64,000 nucleotides of DNA from Ilyonectria destructans. Lineage: Eukaryota > Ascomycota > Sordariomycetes > Hypocreales > Nectriaceae. The stretch spans positions 186,001 to 250,000 of the forward strand of contig JAHEWK010000018.1 of the NCBI GenBank assembly GCA_020740775.1, given 5' to 3'. The translations under genes were made by a program, and so were the position numbers. The notes under the pieces are model-generated. The model was given only the letters and a program-made list of their open reading frames with translations. It did no database searches and was not told the DNA's origin. Shown here in pieces: positions 39,250 to 48,302 of this stretch. The stretch's first letter is position 1. Each line of letters opens with the position of its first letter.

Positions 39250-41091
39250 TAGTATAATACTAACCTTTTAGCTTCTTTACTAACTGCTATAGAACCTTTA
39301 TCCCATACCAGTTTTTACTTTTTCTAAAGACTGGAAATTTCTTAGTTTTTTCTGCCTGCTAATACCAGAAGAAGAAGAATATTAAGGCGCCAATAAGATA
39401 GAATCTTAAATCTTAGTAGCAGAGGGCAGTACTATATTCTATCCGCCTATATTAATTTATCTTTCTGCAGTTTATTATAATAATTAGCACCTTTATAGTA
39501 AATTCTTCAGTTTTAAGATCTTTATTTAGAAGTCTAAGGTAAAAGCAGTCTGCTAGTTCTATTAGAAGTCAGTTACTTAACTGTAGCAATATATAATTCC
39601 CAAATAGAAAGTTAACTTAAGTCTATAAGATACTGCTAATAGATATCCAATCTTATTTAGCTTAGGCTATAGCAGTATAATCTGGTATCTACACCAGTAA
39701 GTATATATCTCTTAAGGTCTCTATACCTCTATCGGTATACTCTTTTTGCTTCTTAGACTATATAGTAGCTAGAATACTATACTTAAGAGCTTTTAATACT
39801 ACTCCTTATAGCTGCAGTATAAAGTTAATCCCTTTAATTTTCTGCTTATTATAGAGCTTTTAGATTGCTAAGATATACCTATATATAGAATTATACTGCA
39901 GTTTAAGCTGGAACTTAAATATTTTTATTAAAGACTATAAATATATAACTATATATAACTTCTTTAATACTTATACTTTAAGCTTTAAGCTTTAAAATAT
40001 AGCTTAAGAATTCTATAAAAATTCTTATAAGAAGATACTAAAATACAGTATTATTACTGATATTTATACTGTATAACTAATCAGACTAAATCGGCTTATT
40101 AATCTATCCGCACTTTAAAATTAATTAATTTTAAAGTATATACTATTTAGAATTAATATTACTTAATAAGGAAAGTACCTATAAGGATAAATACAATACC
40201 ATAAGAAAGCTGGAATTTAGGGCTTTCCAATAATATATATATTGTCTTAATATAATAGCTGAATTTTAAGCAAATTATCTATAAAAAAGCTAAGACCCCC
40301 TGGGTAATTCCAGACTTATTATATATTACTATCACTATATTATACACTATTAATACACTATCTTATACTATCTTATACTATCTACCTCTTATCTATATAT
40401 ACCCCTTAAGCTTATATCCTTTATTAGGATATTTCTTTTATAATTATATTACTTTATTCCACTGCCTTATAACCTCTAACAATTTTGAAGTTAGAGTTAG
40501 AGCTACTGCTACTACTATTATCCTTACTACTAATATAGATAGTATCTCCTAAAATGGATACAAATAAGCTGGGGTCTTAGGGACCAGACTGCTCTACAGC
40601 AGTACCTAACTGCTTAGCTTACCTGGGGCAGATTTCCGTTATTTTACAGCCTTTTTTACTTTCTATTCCTCGAGGTGATATTTCCTTTTATAGGCAGCTC
40701 TCTTTCCCTTCCTTAGAGCCTAAGATACTATAGCCTCTTTTATAAAGAGCAGTAGTTTGCCTTTATCAACGAGATCTCCAGGCAGCTGTTAACTAGATAG
40801 AATCGGGTCCTATAAAGGTTATTCTGTAGGTATAGCAGGCCAGTTTTACTTACACCAGTCCTACTTATTATTACTAGAAAAATCCAATATAAAATAGAGC
40901 CTCCTCTGTATATATAGATATTATAGATGTATCTGTATCTATCTGTATATACTAACCTGCTATTCCTTCTGCTTAGGCTTATAATTCCTCAATATATTCG
41001 GCGGCATGGTACTTTCTAGATCCAGTAGGTAGTACTTAATAGCCGCTCTAACCCTGGGATCCTTAATTATATTTGAATCTGTAGATTCCAT
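39250..41091 (-). pseudogene. Crypton-like tyrosine recombinase gene, RIP-degraded and split by a MITE
   Basis: Reading the minus strand through stops, the N-terminus begins at 41091 (MESTDSNIIKDPRVRAAIKY). It continues YKPKQKE, DWC, and GDLVDKGKLLLFIKEAI with a basic ALRKGKRAAYKRK (to about 40600). After the inserted repeat (39922-40486) the same kind of protein resumes: YILAIQKLYNKQKIKGIN, KKQKEYTDRGIETL, VNFLFGNYILL, then RRIEYSTAL and LIGALIFFFFWY (about 39910-39290). These match the layout of the fungal recombinase-like family that carries Ndc10/CBF3-type and GCR1 domains, the protein encoded by Crypton transposons. I could not locate the C-terminal catalytic Arg/Tyr residues. There are many TAG/TAA stops. 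Confidence 0.65.
39922..40486 (-). mobile_element. ~550-bp non-autonomous repeat, copy B, inserted in the recombinase gene
   Basis: Reverse complement of copy A (32623-33175). On both sides the minus strand reads as the same recombinase protein, so this copy is an insertion and not the end of one large element. Ends read TTTTTATTAAAG on the left and CTAACAATTTT on the right. Confidence 0.75.
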
Positions 41092-41241
41092 TGCGTTATA
41101 GTAGCGGGTTACAGTTGGTCGGTAATAGGGATAATTAATACTCCTGCCAAAATAATAGTGATCTGTCTAAAAATAAAGACTCTATACCGCCTTTAGCTGC
41201 TACGGACCCTTAATTTCAGCCTGAAACGCCGGTCATCCAAG

Positions 41242-41295
41242 CGAATCCCTATTAAATTCTAAAGGACCGGGCCTTCAGATTTAAATAGGGATTCG
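41242..41295. repeat. Short inverted repeat at the right edge of the AT-rich block
   Basis: CGAATCCCTATTAAA and its complement AAATAGGGATTCG face each other across a GC-rich loop just outside the AT-rich block. It may mark an element boundary. Confidence 0.5.
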
Positions 41296-41359
41296 TATGG
41301 GGGCCGTGCGGTCATTCGGCGACCGGACGACCGGTCGTCGGGCGCGAGGACCTGTGATA

Positions 41360-41821
41360 CTACTGTCTTATCCAGGGCCTAATCCTGGCCTCATAGACGG
41401 TGTACAGATTCCAGAGCGACAGGCCCACAGTCAATATCAAGTTGATTGATACAACAGTCATGCCAAGGATAAAGGCTCCTCGTGAAGTATAACACTCAAG
41501 AACGACGAGCAGTAAGATGAAGGCAGCAAACATGGCAGAAGTGAGGGCGGCAAACCCGACCACGACCATTCCATAGTATCTGCCCTTTGGAGCCTCTTCA
41601 TCCCCATACCGCTGGAGTATTAAGAAAACAGGGAAAGTACCGGTTATAGCTGTTAAAAACAGCGCTGAAGCAAATCCGAGGAGGCTCTTGATTCGGTCGG
41701 GAAGGTTGTTGATAGTTAAGAGCGTTGTGAATGTAAGGGCGCCAGCAAAGGTTGCTGCTACAAGGAGAGTCTCTCCCAGCGTTATGTATCGTGAAGTTGG
41801 AGGTACCATTGCGGCCGGCAA
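41360..41821 (-). CDS. Small four-helix membrane protein of unknown function
   Basis: A single-exon frame of 153 residues. Four hydrophobic spans are clear: LLVAATFAGALTFTTLL, LLGFASALFLTAITGTFPVF, GMVVVGFAALTSAMFAAFIL and FILGMTVVSINLILTVGLSL. The arrangement is distantly reminiscent of PGG-type membrane modules found after ankyrin repeats, but no ankyrin repeat is present. It lies immediately outside the AT-rich block and has normal base composition. I do not recognise a specific function. Confidence 0.6.
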   Translation of the reverse strand: MPAAMVPPTSRYITLGETLLVAATFAGALTFTTLLTINNLPDRIKSLLGFASALFLTAITGTFPVFLILQRYGDEEAPKGRYYGMVVVGFAALTSAMFAAFILLLVVLECYTSRGAFILGMTVVSINLILTVGLSLWNLYTVYEARIRPWIRQ

Positions 41822-43227
41822 GAGACTGCGGGGTGCGAAGGGATGGAAGAGATATGCGGGATGGCGCCGTATGACGGCGTGTTCGCGAGTTCACAATTCG
41901 GGTCTGTGTTCAATGCAAGACAGAGACGGTGTTAAGCATCCCAAACAAATCAAGTAGAAGGGTTACCGAAGTAGCATAGGAATGAACAACCTACTTGGTT
42001 CATACCTTTATATATCCATCAAGACCCTGTCGACTTAGGGAACTTCCCGCTAGTGCCACAAAGTTTTATCGCCATCCATCAATGCCGCTGGCATAGTAAT
42101 ATGAATGTCCTGAGCCAGGGAAGTTTCGTAGACGTCGTTACATCACCCTACTATATAAGTCTTGACTGGAACGCGCCCCGTTCCAGCTTCTAGACCAATC
42201 ATATCCAATCCATCTAACCCCCCGGAAAATCTACTTCTTCCAGGAAGCCATCGGGCGGCGAGGGAGGCCTGCGTCGTCTTCAGCTGCGACTGGGACAGAA
42301 CTTGGCGGCTGTTTTCATCGTTATGGAAAATTTTGTTTGTTCGACGGGAATTTGTTGGGTTTGATCTGAACTTTGAACTTGGGCTGTATGCCAGCGCCCC
42401 TCCTTAGTGACATACCACTGGGCGGGTGACCAGGAGTGCCCCCTTTGATCGCCCACTCGACCAGGCATGCCGGCATTTCGGACCCCAAAACAGGCCTCCC
42501 TCCTGTGACTCCATGCTCAAACGATGTACTGGTGGAGGATCTTCTGAGTATGACGATGATCCTTGGCACAGTCACAGGCTCATTCACTGGGCGACAAGGT
42601 TCGCCGGACTTTAAACGTTAATTATCCCAGCGATCCAGTGTGCCGCATGGTAATTGGTCTGGCGCTGTCGCTCTCTAAGCCCCGAGCCAGATGCATAGAT
42701 TTAGGCTGACGTATGTATGACCGCCAGCACGATTTAACCCATGTGATACATTTCTCTCAAGTAAGAGCATGTGACAAGGCCGACTCTGGGTGGGACATTC
42801 CGTCCATTGACGGGAGCCGCGAACACGTTTATTTATGGCTCTGGTCTGCAGATAGCACCGTCATAGGGAGACTCAAACTTTTCTCGATATTATTCCAAGA
42901 AATAGACGGACTTGTATATATATAATATTCATCTCAACGATCTTTTCCTATGGAACCCACTCCACGTCATTAATCTCATAAAAAGCTGTGATTGCTCAGG
43001 CCTGTCGCCCCATCGAAAACAGGAATTTAGTGAGAGAACCATAGCCGTTCGCATGACCAGAAATTGATTGGCGATATCAGGTGATTTACCTCTTTCGTGG
43101 GTATAATAATGATTTTAACTGCCTGCCAGGTTAAAATATAGCTGGGCTTAGAAATCCAGTATATAATCCTATTTAGAGGCCTACTTGATAGATTGATACT
43201 GATACTCATTAGATCCGACCGCCCGAA
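41822..43227. other. No gene recognised
   Basis: This upstream interval is shared by the divergent membrane-protein gene (-) and the DMFase-like gene (+). An AT-rich TATATATATAATATT stretch near 42914 could contribute to promoter activity. Nothing else is identifiable. Confidence 0.5.
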
Positions 43228-44997
43228 ATGGTCAACCCGATCGATGGTTATGCGTCTATAACCTCTGTGAGCCCTGGAAATCCGATCAATTTTCACGTAC
43301 GCGTCGAAACGCCGAATACCGGGTTCCGCATTGATATAATACGCAGGGGTAAGGAAGATGATGTACTACTTACCGATTCGGGGATGGCCGCTGCGTATAA
43401 CATCCCCCCCGAGGTGTGGTCGACTGGCTGCGACTGGCCTATCGGGTACACGTTGTCGGTTCCTGGAGGGTGGTCGAGCGGTGTGTATATGGCTCGACTC
43501 ACCGCCAACGTAACGGCAGTGAGAACTGAGTTGATCTTTGTAGTCAAATCGGCTGCGTTAGGGTCGAACTCGAAGATATTATTCCAATTAGCTGTCAATA
43601 CGTCACAAGCTTACAACAACTGGGGTGGCAAAAGCCTCTACGGCTATAACTCCACGAATGGTGAGCCTGCGCGTAAGGTTTCTTTCAACCGTCCTGGCAT
43701 CGAAGGACGCGGCCAAGATGGGAACGGCTCCGATAGTCCATTCAGTTCCTACGAGTATCTCTTCACAAAATGGCTGGAATGGAATGGCTTCGAAGTGGAG
43801 TACTGCACCAGCGTCGACCTACATGCCGATGCTCATTTCCTCGACAACTACCAACTGCTACTAAGCATCGGCCACGACGAATACTGGTCTAAAGAAATGC
43901 GCGATAATGTCGAGGTTTTCGTTGCAAACGGGGGCAATATCGCCTTTTTCAGCGGAAATGTGTGCTGGTGGCAAGTTCGCTTGGAAGATGACAACCGCAC
44001 CCTAGTCTGCTACAGATCAAAAGACGAGGATCCTCTGACTGGCATTGACAACGAACGGGTCACAGTTCAATGGTATGCCGATCCAGTGCTGCGGCCGGGT
44101 AACTCCATGGTGGGTGTCGATATTCGCCAAGGTGCTTACTGGCAAGGTGGGGAAATGCCAGCCGTTGACTACCAGGTCAAAGTCCCCTCTCATTGGATAT
44201 TCGCCACGGCACTGACTGGTAACACCTTCGGCGGCAACCGCCATGTAGTCGGGTACGAAACTGACGCCACCCATTTGGTGGATCCAACCGCCGACGCGCC
44301 AATTGCTGTTGGTGACGACGGGACACCTTCAAATTTTGTCTGCCTTGCCGTCGCTGACTGTCAGGACTGGGGCCAATCTGGAGGACAAGGAGGTTGGGCA
44401 ACTATGGGGCTCTTCCACAACAATGGGATGGTGTTCACTGCCGCAACAGTGAACTGGGTCGGTGGCTTGGAGGACCTGGACGGTGGATGGGGACCAGTTG
44501 ACCAGATCACCCAGAATGTGTTGCGTCGTCTGAGCTGTCCATGCCCATCCGTACCGCTGCTCATTAACGGGAGCTTTGAGCAATACGACGGAGAAAGTAC
44601 TATACCGTTCAACTGGACCTTGGAGGGGGCAGGTACCGTTCGTCCAGGAGTCGTCAACATCGGGCACACACCACTAGAGATTGACGCTACCAGCGGGCAA
44701 ACATGGCTTAGTCAAGAAACTAATCTGCTCGAGAGGTTCAACTATTACGCCGTTGGATGCTGGGCAAGAGCTTCTAATCCTGGAGCGACCATCCGACTGC
44801 AGAGTACGACCACTTGGAATGACTTTGCCACTGCAGAGCATCCAGGGGACGGAGTGTGGAGGTATCTCGTTGCTGTTGGTATGCCTGACGCGAACGAGAC
44901 ACCGGCGTTCCCGGCGCGAGTGAAGTTCCAGGTCGCGGAGGATATCGCCCTCTTCGACAATGTTCAATTCGAGGCCATCGGACCCCGGCCAAAATAG
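43228..44997 (+). CDS. N,N-dimethylformamidase beta-subunit-like hydrolase, intronless
   Basis: An uninterrupted frame of 589 residues. Motifs typical of the bacterial DMFase large-subunit C-terminal family are present in order: YNNWGGKSLYGYN (about residues 129-141), SIGHDEYWSKEMRD (213-226), AFFSGNVCWWQVRLE (239-253), HWIFATAL, and FHNNGMVFTAATVNW. Bacterial DMFase hydrolyses N,N-dimethylformamide using mononuclear iron; substrate here is unknown. The last ~140 residues (NGSFEQYDG, PFNWTLEG) look like a beta-jelly-roll or carbohydrate-binding-like appendage. No signal peptide is evident. No intron in 1.77 kb and a bacterial-type family suggest acquisition from bacteria, though fungal homologues are common enough that this needs a tree. 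No decay is seen, despite transposon-rich neighbours. Confidence 0.8.
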   Translation: MVNPIDGYASITSVSPGNPINFHVRVETPNTGFRIDIIRRGKEDDVLLTDSGMAAAYNIPPEVWSTGCDWPIGYTLSVPGGWSSGVYMARLTANVTAVRTELIFVVKSAALGSNSKILFQLAVNTSQAYNNWGGKSLYGYNSTNGEPARKVSFNRPGIEGRGQDGNGSDSPFSSYEYLFTKWLEWNGFEVEYCTSVDLHADAHFLDNYQLLLSIGHDEYWSKEMRDNVEVFVANGGNIAFFSGNVCWWQVRLEDDNRTLVCYRSKDEDPLTGIDNERVTVQWYADPVLRPGNSMVGVDIRQGAYWQGGEMPAVDYQVKVPSHWIFATALTGNTFGGNRHVVGYETDATHLVDPTADAPIAVGDDGTPSNFVCLAVADCQDWGQSGGQGGWATMGLFHNNGMVFTAATVNWVGGLEDLDGGWGPVDQITQNVLRRLSCPCPSVPLLINGSFEQYDGESTIPFNWTLEGAGTVRPGVVNIGHTPLEIDATSGQTWLSQETNLLERFNYYAVGCWARASNPGATIRLQSTTTWNDFATAEHPGDGVWRYLVAVGMPDANETPAFPARVKFQVAEDIALFDNVQFEAIGPRPK

Positions 44998-45283
44998 CAC
45001 AGGCTTCGCAATCTCAGAGGAACAGCCGTATCGCGGAAGATGCGAGCAGAGCTGAAGTGGTGGGGCGTCGCGCTGCACGCTCTGCCTTGAATGTTGATGT
45101 TGGAATGTTCGAATCGAGGTTTGGTGGAGAATTTGGACGTGGTGTGTCGATGTCTAGTTGGCTGCTTGGACATCGTAAGAGATTCTACCCCATTCCTTAC
45201 ACAGGTACATGTATCTGAGTTGAGAAAGAAATCCATGGCCATGCTCTTCCGCGGTATCCATTATCTCATCATCTCTTACATAA
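44998..45283. other. Spacer between DMFase-like gene and hAT remnant
   Basis: No gene or repeat is recognised. The left end of the hAT element should lie here or be deleted. Confidence 0.4.
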
Positions 45284-46157
45284 ATGTCTATGGATTCACT
45301 ACGCGTGTGTGCTGTTCCACAGGACCGGAGTCAGGTACGCCGCCAAGCCTGGCGCCGTCCTGTACGCCGTGCCGCGAAGAACTTCCCTGATCCTGAACAC
45401 TTTAGGATTAACATCAATTTGGGCTGGCAGAAGTTGAATGAGTACTACAAGATATTGAGCGAGACACCCATCCACTACACTGGCCTGGCGCTCCATCCGG
45501 CACGCCGATAGAAATGGTTTGAACGCAACTGGACTGACCGCCCTCAGTGGATTTACGATGGTTCACGATGTCTGGCGTTTTGAGTATCGGGAGGCCGCAT
45601 TGCCTGGAGAGGAGCCATCAGCCGTTAAGCCAGTTCCCAAGCAGCGGGAGACTTCGGACAATCCGTTCCAGGAATACCTTAAACGAAACCGCTACACAGC
45701 GCCAGAAGCAGGTCACGATGGCCTCACGCCAGGCGAAGACGAATATCTCCATTGGATTACGCACTGCGAAAGTGGCGATGGCTCCATCGACGATCCTCTC
45801 GCTTACTGGCACGAGAAGCGATTCAAGTATCCAAACTTATCGCGAATGGCGCTTGATTTTCTCACGATACAACCAATGTCTGCTGAGTGTGAGCGTCTTT
45901 TCTCAGCAGCAGGTCGGATGGTGAACCCTCTGCGCCACCAACTTGAAGCCCAGATTATCGGGATGTGTCAGGTATTGCGTTCATGGCTGAGGGCGGGTAT
46001 TATTCATGAATTAGATCCCTTCTTTATCTCGGTAGACAAAGAAAAAGTCGACCTCGAAATGGCTCACATGTCGGATCAACAGCTTGAAGGATGGACAACA
46101 AAGTGGCTCACTCAGGTGGTGGGCATTCAAGACGAGATGGAAGCCAGCTGGAGATAA
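45284..46157 (+). pseudogene. hAT transposase C-terminal remnant
   Basis: The first part (45414-45560) reads LGWQKLNEYYKILSETPIHY then KWFERNW and WIYDG, with a TAG where a Trp is expected (TGG to TAG). After a frame change, 45560-46157 reads a hAT dimerisation domain: DDPLAYWHEKRFKYPNLSRM, DFLTIQPMSAECERLFSAAG and MVNPLRHQLEA. The N-terminal zinc finger and most of the catalytic domain are absent, so the copy is dead. Confidence 0.9.
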
Positions 46158-46377
46158 GTCTCACTTGGACGTTAGAATAAGGGACGTACGTGGGCAAGGG
46201 CTTAGGGAATAGCTTCACCATCATAGCATTAGAATAGAGGCACTTGCCAATCCACCCAGTCCACCCAATCCACGATAGCTTCCAGTGGAATCCACTATAC
46301 TGAGATATTCAGTGGATTATGATCTATCCACTCCACTCGAGCAGCCAGTGGATTGAGTGGAGTGACTTTCAACCCTG
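46158..46377 (+). mobile_element. 3' end of the hAT element with subterminal repeats
   Basis: Several copies of a CCAGTGGATT / CCACTCCACT motif on both strands are crowded before the terminal CAACCCTG (46370-46377), the reverse complement of a CAGGGTTG-type hAT tip. Clustered subterminal motifs are the usual transposase-binding sites of hAT ends. The matching left tip was not found. Confidence 0.6.
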
Positions 46378-46379
46378 GG

Positions 46380-47098
46380 GAGACCCGAATATGAAGGTCA
46401 TGGTCAGAACCAAGCCAAGCACGCTGTGTCTCTAGTGAGCTGCCAAAAGACATCACAGACCTTCTTCCTTGACTGCTTGACAACTAGGGCATCGGTAAAG
46501 CCGTCTTGGGTGATGCCCTTTCTTCTGAGAACCCTGGGCTTAGCATATTGGCCGCTCCGTCAGGGCAATAGTAGACACCTTCCAGCGTGAGGCTTCCCAC
46601 CAACGTAAGGATCTTCACGGTGCCTTGGCCACAGACCGAGAGGTCACCGCCGTTGCTTGTAGTCATCGTCTCGGCGTCTCCGACGTCGATGAAGAAGGTG
46701 AACCACTTCTTATCGTTAAAGTAGTGGTTTGAGCAGCCTGAATCGACGATGACGTCGCCATGGAACGGGTCCTCGGTCGCTGAGAATGTCGTCTCTATTC
46801 TTCTGGTCTTTGGGGCGTCTTCCTTGGCCTTGGGGACTGGTTTGCGAACAGTCATGCCCATGAAGTTGGTCCCGGCTGTCGTGATGGCCGCGTTACCCTC
46901 AGACTGGCTGCTGTCGCCTCCCCTCCAGTTGTTCCGCCTGGAAGCCGGTTTTTTCTCAGGGTGTTTCTTCCAGCAATCGGATGTCTTATGCCTCCATCCT
47001 CTGGCTGTTGCCGGGCAGTCAGGGCAGAGGTCGTCTTCGCTGGACTTGGCTGTCTTCTCGTCTTTCTTCGTCGGGCTTGAAGCCGCGTTTGTGTCCAC
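46380..47098 (-). pseudogene. Ty1/copia Gag zinc knuckle and protease fragment
   Basis: The minus strand reads DDLCPDCPATARGWRHKTSDCW, a CCHC-like knuckle; then VIVDSGCSNHYFND with the DSG aspartic-protease site; then TVKILTLVGSLTLEGVYYCP and NMLS, the stretch before integrase. The frame ends at 46484 but continues in another frame (GITQDGFTDALVV and onward to about 46395), so there is a frameshift. The hAT 3' tip abuts the fragment. It is unlike the copia pol at the window start in position and strand, so it is a second element. Confidence 0.85.
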
Positions 47099-47270
47099 CT
47101 TCCTAGACGCTTTAAGATTAGTACGCTAAAATGACAGAGTTTTCATTATAGGCAAAAGCAGAGTATTTTCCGTAAGTCGAGTTTGGAAGCCACAAGCAGT
47201 CAGTGAAAATACCTCCACCTACTTGAATAAACCGCTATGGACCGGAGGGTTGCTTCAGCGTTAATACTCA

Positions 47271-47408
47271 TCACATGGGCTGGTGGCATAGGTTGTTATC
47301 TTCAGTCATTGGGATATCGCCGTCGGGATCGGGAGGCTCCTCACCATCCCAATTGACCACTTCATCTACATCAACGTGGCTTACGCCCATGTTTTCCGCC
47401 GCAGACAT
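47271..47408 (-). CDS. Possible short acidic peptide or 5' gene fragment
   Basis: A 45-residue frame starting MSAAENMGVSHVDVDEV and very rich in Asp/Glu/Pro. It lies downstream of plausible promoter sequence on the minus strand (TATCATACAATACC) but has no recognisable domain. It may be the leading exon of a gene cut off by the adjacent copia fragment. Confidence 0.3.
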   Translation of the reverse strand: MSAAENMGVSHVDVDEVVNWDGEEPPDPDGDIPMTEDNNLCHQPM

Positions 47409-47616
47409 AATTGGTATTGTATGATATGGTTTGAGAGAAGGAAAGGTGTTTGAGCAACTGGGGGCTCCATGGCTTTGTATACTTTTTAGTAGTGTAGGCC
47501 TACACTAGCGGGATAAACGCTCACGGTTGCACTGGAAAATAGGGGACCCACTTGACTCGCTATTAAACGATTCAGTAGCAACGCAGTAACTATAGTACAC
47601 TGCCTAGAAAGTGTAA

Positions 47617-47635
47617 GATGATGATGATGATGATT
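47617..47635. repeat. (GAT)n tail of the LINE
   Basis: Six GAT units, read as ATC repeats on the LINE strand, at its 3' terminus. Short tandem tails of this kind end many fungal LINEs. Confidence 0.75.
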
Positions 47636-47705
47636 TCATTAACGCCATACGGGCACAAAGTCCCGCCAATCCGTCGTGCGGCAAGATGGCGTGCTAGGCT
47701 AACTA

Positions 47706-48302
47706 CCCGTTGGCTTATGTGAGGCGATGATCCAACCTAGCAAGCTAGGTTGGCCACAAAATTGCGGGACTGCCACAAAAATGCGGGACACTTGAATGTT
47801 AGCAACAACACCAAAATTAGGCAGTTTTATAAATTTATATAAAACTCAACTTTAAAGTAAAATAGTATTAAAAAGTATTAAAAGAGACTAAAAAGAAAGA
47901 GCTCTTTAAAAATACTACTTTTAACTTAGAATCTCTACTAAATCTTATACAATTAAAGGTAAAAGTTAGGTGTGATTTTAGATTTTTTAAAGAATTTATT
48001 TCTTAGAAGAGAAAAAAAATTAAATTATATTGAAAATTAATTTCTAAAGAAGAAACAATAAAACTTAATCAATAAAATACCTAAGTGCTTAAGGTATATA
48101 AAAATACTAGTATCTTATATTTTATCTCTTATATAAGTTAAAGCTAGAAAAACTAGATTAAAGTAAAAAGAAATACTATCTTAACAGATTTATATATAAA
48201 TTGTGCGGGGACATATTTATCCCGCACTTTTATAGCAGTCCCGCAATTTTGTGGCTAACCTAGCAAGCTAGGTTGAATTATCGCCTCATATAAGCTAACG
48301 GG
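47706..48302. mobile_element. TA-flanked MITE (Tc1/mariner-type) nested in the LINE 3' UTR
   Basis: The two ends are inverted repeats of about 85 bp: left tip CCCGTTGGCTTATGTGAGGC, right tip complement CCCGTTAGCTTATATGAGGC. Both arms then contain an AACCTAGCAAGCTAGGTT palindrome and a CACAAAATTGCGGGACTG block. Each end is bordered by TA (47704-47705, 48303-48304), the target duplication of Tc1/mariner elements. The ~400-bp centre is AT-rich and encodes nothing. Arm differences are mostly transitions. Confidence 0.85.

Larger units (their letters stand above)
28500..41215. other. RIP-type AT-rich block without usable reading frames
   Basis: About 12.7 kb is dominated by TA, TAG and CTA words, with no open frame long enough to be a gene on either strand, flanked by normal GC DNA. 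Where protein similarity can still be read (helicase, recombinase) the lesions are stops and substitutions explained by C to T on either strand. Two internal duplicates differ only by transitions. This is the signature expected of repeat-induced point mutation and predicts heterochromatin. Stretches I cannot assign are about 28500-31530, 33180-35970 and 38180-39240. Confidence 0.9.

Noticed and set aside
32623..40486. A single 7.9-kb transposon with ~550-bp terminal inverted repeats
   Set aside because: Recombinase coding similarity continues on both sides of the right repeat copy, so that copy is an insertion in the gene and not a terminus.
28500..41215. CRISPR array or satellite DNA as the cause of the repetitive TAGCTA texture
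   Set aside because: There are no regularly spaced repeats. The texture is low-complexity AT richness from transitions over formerly coding DNA, and the host is a fungus.
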